Shown: positions 33,801 through 39,147 of the stretch, piece by piece
How positions within the stretch are numbered: the stretch's first letter is position 1
Layout: each line of letters begins with the position of its first letter
Assembly: GCF_024494355.1 (NCBI RefSeq)
Contig: NZ_JAKNQY010000038.1
Location: forward strand, 1 to 39,147
Length of the DNA: 39,147 bases
Direction of reading: 5' to 3'
DNA from: Pseudomonas sp. Q11
Lineage (GTDB): Bacteria; Pseudomonadota; Gammaproteobacteria; Pseudomonadales; Pseudomonadaceae
Made by a program: the position numbers and the translations under genes
The notes under the pieces: model-generated
The model's input: only the letters and a program-made list of their open reading frames with translations
Databases searched by the model: none
What the model was told of the DNA's origin: nothing

Positions 33801-33945
33801 CGAGCAGGAAGATTTCATCGACGAGCTGGATTCGAAAATCCGCCTCTACGAGACCTTCCATAACGATTTGGCCAACTGGGTGCGGTTCGGTGATGCCGAG
33901 CCGGGTGATGCCCTGTACCGCGTTCCGTTGTCGACGCTGCCGTGA
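30895..33945 (+). CDS. ppkA: Ser/Thr kinase PpkA with periplasmic vWA domain
   Basis: A 1016-residue transmembrane Hanks-type kinase. The kinase domain (about 10-270) has the Gly-rich loop GEGAMASVY (19-27), catalytic K41 in VALKVM, HRDVKPAN with D133, DFG at 151-153, and SPEQARG. A Pro-rich juxtamembrane stretch leads to one transmembrane helix at about 337-360 (LFALAAVAVAVALALGGAGYWWL). The periplasmic half starts with an SH3-like or serine-protease-inhibitor-like region (about 405-490) and contains a von Willebrand A domain from about 597 with a MIDAS-like DTTVS. In the H1 model, periplasmic TagR promotes its dimerisation, after which it phosphorylates Fha. Length is close to P. aeruginosa PpkA. 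Confidence 0.96.
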   Translation: MSLTLNIVIPGYDIEGPIGEGAMASVYLATQRSLERKVALKVMAAALAADPTFCERFLREGKTLARLSHPHTVTIHDIGNVGELYYMAMEYLPNGTLKERIAAGLSPEQGLIYIRQIASALGYAHGLGLVHRDVKPANILFRADGTAVLSDFGIAKSLDDRTQFTQAGFAVGTPSYMSPEQARGQDIDGRADLYALGVVLYEILVGKLPYTGNDALSTALAHLTEPLPELPVHHGHYQDVLRKLLAKDPAERFPDAAALLQALDNLPEESAQATLIRPLPLPVSTPPGGDDLAGLTPVSIDIPTGPAQPQSQPKPTPPPVSPTQRSSVSSQPKTPLFALAAVAVAVALALGGAGYWWLSGDGGEDAKPPIVSTSPVDPPPVKAPEVPPAKPPVAAQGDGGQRPLLMAGKKTLFQRVLSKPGAKLTEDAGAAPGKALPAFSVLYVYERKDLEGSPWLRVGAATDGRSDGWLPATQVSDWKQSLVLKFTERSGRAPVMFLRQPGEVEKLLADPSAARNVLLKAQQNREDNQQVLALEPAASAVPQNQFYLLPIFDSRESFDETGQPVQLLNVASIDPGNTPRATTNAPISTANADAFRTAVVLVVDTTVSMQPYIDQVRDVVHELQSRIAERGELDSVSFGMVGFRSSTRKTPGLEYVAKTLITLEQGRDPQRFMEMARQVKASTVSSHSFNEDAFAGVMEAVEGMDWSGYGGRLILLVTDAGALRKNDPFAATQMNEAEVRQAALGKQIKIYALHLLSDAGKKTHGGAQSQYRTLTADANPRIGDLYIPVPGADVRKLGERVDEIGSVFADLVHQVRSDKPQAVPQLGAAPSLTDKSAAVGYAMHMDFLGRKSASQAPQLVSAWTADRDLTNPALPAFQVCVMLTKLQLNDLQQSLKLIVDAARKTQTSPKDFFQEIASASAYMSRDPSALRKGGNLADGGILGEYLEGLPYRSKSLNMTQDLWLSLSVAEQEDFIDELDSKIRLYETFHNDLANWVRFGDAEPGDALYRVPLSTLP

Positions 33946-34661
33946 TGCTGAGCATGAGCGCCGTACACAAAAGCCGGGGCGCCGGCAGCCAGCGCTACAG
34001 CCTGGTGATTCCACGGCTGCAATTGTGTGCCGGCGAACAACTGGCGGTGGTCGGCCCCAGCGGTTGCGGCAAGAGCACCTTGCTGGATCTGCTGGCCCTG
34101 GTGCTGGCGCCGGATCAGGCCGGGCAGTTCGACTTCACGCCCACCAACACGCCGGTGGACATCGCCGCGTTGTGGCGTGCGGGGCAGCAGGGCGTCTTGG
34201 CGGACCTGCGCAGCCGGCATCTGGGTTATGTGCTGCAAACCGGTGGTTTGCTGGGCTTTCTGGACGTGCGCGGCAACATCGAATTGTCGCGCAAACTGCT
34301 CGGCATGGCGGATGACGGCAGCGTCACGCGCCTGGTCGGGCAACTGGACATCGCCGATCAACTGGGCAAGAAACCGGCGGATCTGTCCGTCGGCCAGCGC
34401 CAGCGGGTCAGTTGCGCCCGCGCCCTGGCGCATGGGCCGCGCCTGTTGCTGGCGGATGAACCCACCGCCGCCCTCGACCCGCTGAACGCTGAGCGGGTCA
34501 TGCAGTTGCTGGTGGCCCAGGCCCGCGATCACGGCGTGTGTTGTGTGGTCGCCACCCACGATGAGTCACTGGCCCGCGCCAGCGGTTTGCAGGTGCGGCG
34601 CATCAATTGTCGTCGCGACGCCGATGGCGGCGTCACCGCGACCCTCGGGGAGGCTTGCTGA
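33945..34661 (+). CDS. tagT: ABC transporter ATPase TagT
   Basis: A 238-residue ABC ATPase. It has Walker A GPSGCGKS (37-44), Q-loop VLQTGGLLGFLDV, signature LSVGQRQRVSCARAL, Walker B LLLADEPTAALDP and H-loop VATHDE. It resembles MacB/LolD-type ATPases, and TagT-TagS forms a complex required upstream of PpkA in H1-T6SS; what is moved or transduced is unknown. I prefer the ATG at 33945, whose A is the last base of the ppkA stop (TGATG), over the GTG at 33942. It ends in the same TGATG arrangement with tagS. Confidence 0.93.
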   Translation: MLSMSAVHKSRGAGSQRYSLVIPRLQLCAGEQLAVVGPSGCGKSTLLDLLALVLAPDQAGQFDFTPTNTPVDIAALWRAGQQGVLADLRSRHLGYVLQTGGLLGFLDVRGNIELSRKLLGMADDGSVTRLVGQLDIADQLGKKPADLSVGQRQRVSCARALAHGPRLLLADEPTAALDPLNAERVMQLLVAQARDHGVCCVVATHDESLARASGLQVRRINCRRDADGGVTATLGEAC

Positions 34662-35857
34662 TGCGCGGCGCGCTGGTGGCTTCCCTGGCCTGGCAGGATT
34701 ACCGCAATGATGCCTGGCTGTCGGCCTGTTCGGTGCTGGCGCTGGTGGCGGTGGTCGCGCCGTTGCTGGTGCTGTTCGGCCTGAAATTCGGCCTGGTCAG
34801 CAGCCTTACCGAGCGCTTGGAGAATGACCCTGCTACCCGGGAAATCATCCCGCTGGGCGGCGGTCGCTTCAGCGCTGAGTTCGTCGAGCAATTGGCCCAG
34901 CGCAACGACGTGGCGTTTGCCTTGGCGCGCACGCGACAGATTGCGGCCACTGCGGATTTGAGCCGCGATGCTGCGTCCGTCACCGTCGAAATGATCCCCA
35001 CGGCGGCCAATGATCCTTTGTTTGAGCGCCTGCCGGTGCCGCAAGGGCTGGATCAAGTGGTGCTCAGCTACACCGCCGCCGAAAAACTCGGCGCCAAGAC
35101 CGGTGATTGGCTGCAGGCCAGTTTCGCTCGGCAGGTGGCCGGTCGTAGCGAGGCGCAGCGCACGCGAGTGCAGGTGTTGCAGGTACTGCCGCTGCAAGCC
35201 TTTGCCCGGGATGGTTTGTTCGCGCCGCTGGCGCTGCTGGAAGCGGCCGAGGATTACCGCGACGGTCGCGCCGTGCCCGCGTTCGGCTGGCCGGGCGATG
35301 CGGTGGGGCAGAGCGCGCAGCGGGTGTACCCGGCGTTTCGCCTGTATGCCCGCAGTCTGCGTGATGTGGAACCGCTGCGCGAGTATTTCGCGGCGCAGAA
35401 CCTGCTGGTGTCCACCCAGGCCCAGACCATCGCACAGGTGCAATCGCTGAGCCGCAACCTGTCGATCGTGTTCTGGATCATCGCCGGGTTGGCGTTGGCG
35501 GGAGCGTTCGCGGCGATTTTTGCCGGTGCGCTGGCGGCGGTCGAGCGCAAGCGTCGGGAGCTGTCGGTGTTGCGTCTGCTGGGGGTTTCCACGGCGGCGC
35601 TGTTGTTGTTCGTGGTGTTGCAGGCGCTCTACAGCGCCGCACTGGCGGCCTTGTTGAGTGCCGGGCTGTATGGCCTGGCGCAGTCGGGCCTCAATTATTT
35701 ATTTGCGCAGATGCCGGGCGAGTACGCCAGCCATCTGCTGCTGCGTCACTACACTTGGGCCCTGGTGGCCGTGCTCGGCGTCAGCGCCGTGGCGGCGGCT
35801 TGTGGTGGCTGGCGGGTGGCGCGGATCCAGGCGTGTGAAGGAATTCGCGATGTATAA
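34661..35857 (+). CDS. tagS: ABC transporter permease TagS (MacB/FtsX-like)
   Basis: A 398-residue inner-membrane protein with the four-helix MacB/FtsX layout. One N-terminal helix (about 20-45) is followed by a large periplasmic domain (about 45-265, with DPATREIIPLGGGRFSAEFV). Three C-terminal helices (about 270-390) include the FtsX-like ERKRRELSVLRLLGVS turn. GGGGAGG precedes the ATG by about 8 bases, and the start overlaps tagT by one base. The permease partner of TagT, it is placed between the sensor proteins and PpkA in the envelope pathway. Confidence 0.93.
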   Translation: MRGALVASLAWQDYRNDAWLSACSVLALVAVVAPLLVLFGLKFGLVSSLTERLENDPATREIIPLGGGRFSAEFVEQLAQRNDVAFALARTRQIAATADLSRDAASVTVEMIPTAANDPLFERLPVPQGLDQVVLSYTAAEKLGAKTGDWLQASFARQVAGRSEAQRTRVQVLQVLPLQAFARDGLFAPLALLEAAEDYRDGRAVPAFGWPGDAVGQSAQRVYPAFRLYARSLRDVEPLREYFAAQNLLVSTQAQTIAQVQSLSRNLSIVFWIIAGLALAGAFAAIFAGALAAVERKRRELSVLRLLGVSTAALLLFVVLQALYSAALAALLSAGLYGLAQSGLNYLFAQMPGEYASHLLLRHYTWALVAVLGVSAVAAACGGWRVARIQACEGIRDV

Positions 35858-37577
35858 GTTATTGGGCGCCGCCGTGGCGCTGAGCCTGGCCGGTTTAGCC
35901 TGGGCCGACGAAAGCACCGACAAACTGGACAACCCCAAACCGTTGCCCGGTGACGTCAGCCTGCCGCTGCCGTGCGAAGGGCAAATGATGTTCCGTTACG
36001 TCTACGTCCTCGCCCAAGGCACCCTGGATGATCGGGAAATCAGCCTTGGCTACCCGTTCAGCGAAGGCGAGGCCGGTTATAAGCAGTCGTTCATTTCCGG
36101 TTATCGCCGGGACTTCATCAACGGCCAGTTCACCCTCAAGGACCTGCCCAAGGACTGGAACAAAACCATCGCGCCGTTGATGCCCAAGGCTGACGCCAAG
36201 ACTCCGCTCAAACCGATGCTGTACTTCATCGGTAAATACGAGGTCACCGCTCGCCAATACGCCCAGGTCATGGCCCAGGCGCAATCGTTGGCCAGCGGTG
36301 AACCCGCGCCGGCCTGCGAGACCCTCACAGCCGAGTTGCCCCAAGGCATGGCCGGGCGTTTGCCCAAGGTGAAACTGTCGAAGTTCGAGGCGGAGCGCTT
36401 TGCGGCGGTGTACAGCGCCTGGCTGATGAAATACCACAAGGACCTGCTGCCGGTGAGCGGTCGCGGCACCTCCGCCGAAGATGGCGGGCTGGGCTTCGTG
36501 CGTTTGCCCACCGAAGTCGAGTGGGAATTCGCCGCCCGTGGCGGGCAAGCCGTCAGCCGCCAGGACCTGGAAGGGCGCCTGTTTCCCCGGCGCCTGGAAG
36601 GCAGTGAAAGCGACGGGCCATTGGCTGATTGGGCGGTGTTCAATCAGGTCGCTGGCGGCACCGGCCAGGCGGCGCGGCTGATGCCCGTTGGCATCAAACT
36701 GCCAAACCCCATCGGTTTGTTCGACGTGATCGGCAACGCCGCCGAGATGGTCCAAGAGTCTTTCCAACTGGTACATGCCGGTCGCCGCCAGGGCGCCTAC
36801 GGGGGCTTCGTGGTCAAGGGTGGCAACTACCTGGAAGGCGAAGGCACGCTGTTCACCGGGATGCGCCGCGAATATCCGTTGTTTGCCGCCGACGGCACCG
36901 AGCAAAGCAACGAAACCACCGGGTTCCGTGTGGCGGTCGGGGCGTTGTTGGCGCCGCGCTCGCGTTACAAGGAACTGTTCGCCCAATGGGAGAAGGAAGG
37001 CCGTCTCGCGTCCCTGACCGATGCCATCGATGCAGCCGAAGACCCGACCAAGCGCCTGGACAGCATCATTGCCGCCAGCGTCGACCCGCGCCTGCAAGCC
37101 GAGCTGGGACTGGTCAACGAAGAGCTCAAGCGCAACGTCTCGCTCATCGCCCAGCAGCGCGAGGAAGCGGCGGGCAACCTGATCCAGTCGGCGGCCCTGG
37201 TGGCCGAGACCATCAATAACTACAACATTCGCCTGACCAATTTGCAGAACAGTCGCCAGCAGGCCGTGGACGCCAAGGACGAGGCCAGCGCCAAGCTGTT
37301 CGCCACGGCCATCAACAACGGCCGCAGCGCGCTCGAGGGCGCCGTGGCGATTTACATCGACAACCTGGCCACCGGCACGCGCTACACCGATGCCGTGATC
37401 CAGGCGCAGTTTCAACGCATCAAGGAGGAGTTGGAGCGCAAGCCGGTGCTGGGCAAGAGCCTGGTGGCGCGCGCAACGTTATTCGTTCGTCATGTCGGTG
37501 CTTATCGTCAGCAAAAACGAGCCGACCCGGCGGCGATATTGAAGGAACTGCTCGCATCGAGCGGTCAGCGGTCTTGA
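35850..37577 (+). CDS. tagR: Periplasmic T6SS regulator TagR (FGE-sulfatase fold)
   Basis: A 575-residue exported protein. The signal peptide MYKLLGAAVALSLAGLAWA is probably cut before DEST. The formylglycine-generating-enzyme-like domain (about 90-370) shows the fold motifs YFIGKYEVTARQYAQVM, VRLPTEVEWEFAARGG, GLFDVIGNAAEMVQESF, KGGNYLEGEG and TTGFRVAVG. I see no sign that it is an active enzyme; in P. aeruginosa TagR is a regulator acting on the periplasmic part of PpkA. From about 375 the protein is helical, probably coiled-coil. The ATG overlaps the end of tagS by 8 bases; a longer open frame inside tagS is not used. Confidence 0.94.
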   Translation: MYKLLGAAVALSLAGLAWADESTDKLDNPKPLPGDVSLPLPCEGQMMFRYVYVLAQGTLDDREISLGYPFSEGEAGYKQSFISGYRRDFINGQFTLKDLPKDWNKTIAPLMPKADAKTPLKPMLYFIGKYEVTARQYAQVMAQAQSLASGEPAPACETLTAELPQGMAGRLPKVKLSKFEAERFAAVYSAWLMKYHKDLLPVSGRGTSAEDGGLGFVRLPTEVEWEFAARGGQAVSRQDLEGRLFPRRLEGSESDGPLADWAVFNQVAGGTGQAARLMPVGIKLPNPIGLFDVIGNAAEMVQESFQLVHAGRRQGAYGGFVVKGGNYLEGEGTLFTGMRREYPLFAADGTEQSNETTGFRVAVGALLAPRSRYKELFAQWEKEGRLASLTDAIDAAEDPTKRLDSIIAASVDPRLQAELGLVNEELKRNVSLIAQQREEAAGNLIQSAALVAETINNYNIRLTNLQNSRQQAVDAKDEASAKLFATAINNGRSALEGAVAIYIDNLATGTRYTDAVIQAQFQRIKEELERKPVLGKSLVARATLFVRHVGAYRQQKRADPAAILKELLASSGQRS

Positions 37578-37662
37578 TCGTTGATTGTCAGCGAGCTTGG
37601 AAGGGACTCAGGCGGCGGTGGGCCGTGCTGGGCTGGTCAACACTTAAAAAGAGAACACAATC

Positions 37663-38595
37663 ATGCTTTTCTCCCGTAAACCTTTTGCTTCGGTTTCCAA
37701 ACGTCACCTGCTGATGGTCGCTGTCGGCTTCAGCACCGTACTGACCGGCTGCGCTACGTCGCCGACCTCCAAGGTCGCGTCGAGCACCAAGGTCGAGTAC
37801 TACCCTAACTGCTACGAGCCGGTGCAGCACTTGCGCTCCACCGAGGGGAACATGACCAAATCGGTACTCACCGGCGCAGCCGTTGGCGCGGTCGGTGGTG
37901 CCCTGTTGGGTGCGCTGACCGATTCGGAAAACCGTGGCCGCAACGCCGCCATCGGTGCCGCCGGTGGTGCCTTGGCCGGTGGCGCAACCGGTTACTACAC
38001 CGAGCGTCAGAAGCAGATCGCCGACGACAACCAGCGCATCGCGTCCTACGCCGCTGACGTCAATAAAAGCGCCGCCGACATCGACCGCAGCACCGCGTAC
38101 GCCAAGGCTTCGCAGCAGTGCTACCAGAGCGCGTTCACCAAGTTGGTGGCTGACCGCAAGGCCAAGACCGTCAACGAAACTGAAGGCCGCAAGCGCCTGG
38201 CAGAAATCGTCTCCGGCCTGAAAGAGTCCAACGACCTGATCGTTGCGGTCAACGGCAAAGCCGCCGAAGACCTGAACAACTACACCCAGGCCTATGAAAA
38301 AGACCTGCAACAAGTGGGTGTGCAGCGTACTGACGTGGTGACCGTGGCGACCGCCGAAACCAAGCCGGTTGTGGCTTCCACCAAGAAGACCAAGAAGGCC
38401 GTGAAAGCGGCGAAAAAACCTGTCCTGCCAAGCGTGCCGAAAGAAGCGGTCACCACCGAAAAAACCCTGCAGACCGCCAAGGCCAAGCAGGATGAAAGCA
38501 AACAGGTCGCCAGCGCCGGCACCAGCCAGGTCAACAGCATGTGCAAAAACCCGGACCTGGGTGACTGGGCACCGGTGCCTTGCCCGAATGTTTGA
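37663..38595 (+). CDS. tagQ: Outer-membrane lipoprotein TagQ
   Basis: A 310-residue lipoprotein. A long signal peptide ends in lipobox LTGC (Cys 30) with Ala next, implying the outer membrane. A glycine-zipper segment at about 68-112 (GAAVGAVGGALLGAL, then GAAGGALAGGATGYY) could insert in or lie along the membrane. A helical region and a Lys/Ala/Val-rich tail follow (about 235-290), ending in a Cys-containing peptide (MCKNPDLGDWAPVPCPNV). In H1-T6SS TagQ is needed to hold TagR at the outer membrane. It is last in the operon, 85 bp after tagR, and is followed by a strong hairpin. Confidence 0.92.
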   Translation: MLFSRKPFASVSKRHLLMVAVGFSTVLTGCATSPTSKVASSTKVEYYPNCYEPVQHLRSTEGNMTKSVLTGAAVGAVGGALLGALTDSENRGRNAAIGAAGGALAGGATGYYTERQKQIADDNQRIASYAADVNKSAADIDRSTAYAKASQQCYQSAFTKLVADRKAKTVNETEGRKRLAEIVSGLKESNDLIVAVNGKAAEDLNNYTQAYEKDLQQVGVQRTDVVTVATAETKPVVASTKKTKKAVKAAKKPVLPSVPKEAVTTEKTLQTAKAKQDESKQVASAGTSQVNSMCKNPDLGDWAPVPCPNV

Positions 38596-38607
38596 TTGAG
38601 TAAGCGC

Positions 38608-38639
38608 TGTTGATCATCGCCGCGAAGCGATGATCAACA
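38608..38639 (+). terminator. 13-bp perfect hairpin after tagQ
   Basis: TGTTGATCATCGC (38608-38620) pairs perfectly with GCGATGATCAACA (38627-38639) across a 6-base loop, starting 12 bases after the tagQ stop. It ends the plus-strand arm. There is no downstream T-run, so it may act as a 3'-end stabiliser as well as, or instead of, an intrinsic terminator. Confidence 0.6.
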
Positions 38640-38648
38640 CACAAAACC

Positions 38649-38738
38649 TGTGGGAGTGAGCCTGCTCGCGATAGGGTCGGTTCAGTTGACATCAATGTTG
38701 ACTGATACGCCGCCATCGCGAGCAGGCTCGCTCCCACA
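38649..38738. repeat. REPIN, 90 bp, downstream of tagQ
   Basis: Opposed REP arms (TGTGGGAGTGAGCCTGCTCG and the inverse ending CTCCCACA) span exactly 90 bp. The left arm has one change from the other REPINs (GTGAGC for GCGAGC). It starts 9 bases after the terminator-like hairpin. Confidence 0.9.
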
Positions 38739-38783
38739 TTTGTTTTGTGCTGGCTGAAATATCCGCGACAACCTTTAATCCCC

Positions 38784-38998
38784 TGTGGGAGCAAAGCTTG
38801 CTCGCGAGGCGGCCTGACAGCCGACCTGTCTCTCCGGCCGTACCTCAATCCAATTGTGGGAGCGGGCTTGCTCGCGAAGGCGGCCTGACAGCCGGCCTGT
38901 CTCTCCCGGTTGTACGTCGATCAAACGGTGGGAGCGAGCCTGCTCGCGATGGCGGCCTGATAGCCGGCCAGGATTTGGTTGACTGGGTACATATCCGT
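38784..38998. repeat. Three tandem REP-containing units, 71-72 bp period
   Basis: Three direct repeats begin at 38784, 38855 and about 38927. Each has a REP arm (GTGGGAGCxxxxxTGCTCGCGA) followed by GGCGGCCTGAcAGCCGgCCT. Copies 1 and 2 also share CTGTCTCTC and a TAC near the end; copy 3 diverges after AGCCGGCC. All three are in the same orientation, unlike the REPINs. Open frames across them are repeat-borne and not genes. Confidence 0.85.
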
Positions 38999-39147
38999 TG
39001 CTGCGGTAGCGGCTGCTGGCGGTTCCGCCCTTACGGCGGGTCACTTTTGGCAAATGCCCCAAAAGTAACCAAAAGGTCTTGCCCCACCACTTGGTGCCTC
39101 GCCTAGGCTCGGCATGCCCGAACGCAGGCATTGCTCCGTGGGCCCGC
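38999..39147. repeat. Structured non-coding sequence, possible dispersed repeat
   Basis: No gene is supported here. Two short perfect hairpins occur: CCGCC/GGCGG at 39025-39039 and ACTTTTGG/CCAAAAGT at 39043-39066. From memory, sequence of this kind (GGCGGGTCACTTTTGGCAAA...) recurs between genes in Pseudomonas genomes, so it is probably a dispersed repeat that continues past the window. I cannot confirm the family. Confidence 0.4.

Noticed and set aside
38784..38998. Regularly spaced repeats resembling a CRISPR array
   Set aside because: The units are Pseudomonas REP sequences with conserved, not variable, tails; only three copies occur, and no cas genes are in the window.
38747..39106. A 119-codon plus-strand frame and a 118-codon minus-strand frame at the right edge
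   Set aside because: Both run through the REP tandem units and give repetitive translations.
1..39147. tRNA, rRNA, integrase, transposase or phage genes marking the island
   Set aside because: None were seen; the cluster is bordered only by REP-type repeats and ordinary genes, so there is no sequence evidence here for recent transfer of the whole cluster.

Overview
The window is a gamma-proteobacterial chromosome segment, almost certainly from the Pseudomonas fluorescens species complex. The evidence is high-GC coding bias, many copies of the Pseudomonas REP sequence (core GTGGGAGCGAGCCTGCTCGCGA), and near-identity of the T6SS proteins to the P. aeruginosa H1-T6SS family as I remember those sequences; no database search was possible. 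About 36 of the 39 kb is one complete type Vi secretion system (T6SS) island. All thirteen core genes (tssA to tssM) are present, with the full threonine-phosphorylation regulatory branch.

Layout. Positions 1-2552 are flanking genes: REP repeats, a periplasmic YbhB/PEBP-like protein, a 57-residue unknown, and an MFS metabolite/H+ symporter. From 20944 down to 2786 the minus strand carries the structural and effector arm: tssA, tssB (sheath), tssC (sheath), hcp, a Tae4-like peptidoglycan amidase with a lipoprotein partner, tssE, tssF, tssG, clpV, vgrG, an Eag (DUF1795) chaperone, a 1481-residue PAAR-Rhs effector, and its small immunity gene. From 21350 to 38595 the plus strand carries the membrane-complex and signalling arm: fha/tagH, tssJ, tssK, tssL (with an OmpA-like domain), tssM, tagF, pppA, ppkA, tagT, tagS, tagR, tagQ. 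The arms diverge from an AT-richer control region at 20945-21349. The right end (38596-39147) has a strong hairpin, a REPIN and an array of REP-containing tandem repeats.

How it works together. By analogy with H1-T6SS, TagQRST at the envelope sense damage and activate the kinase PpkA. PpkA phosphorylates Fha to trigger assembly; PppA reverses this and TagF restrains the system separately. TssJLM form the trans-envelope channel, TssKEFG the baseplate, TssBC the contractile sheath, Hcp/VgrG/PAAR the projectile, and ClpV recycles the sheath.

Two payloads are encoded in the cluster. One is a peptidoglycan amidase, translationally coupled to a lipoprotein and inserted between hcp and tssE, where PAO1 has tagJ. 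The other is the Rhs effector, whose 146-residue tip looks like a RES-family NAD+-consuming toxin. The gene after it encodes a 92-residue protein resembling the toxin-binding half of MbcA/ParS/Xre antitoxins without the DNA-binding half. This suggests an intracellular RES toxin-antitoxin module reused as a secreted effector-immunity pair, and it is the most interesting item in the window. Both operon leaders also contain a short hairpin with GGA in the loop plus a GGA-containing Shine-Dalgarno sequence, as expected for RsmA/RsmE control.
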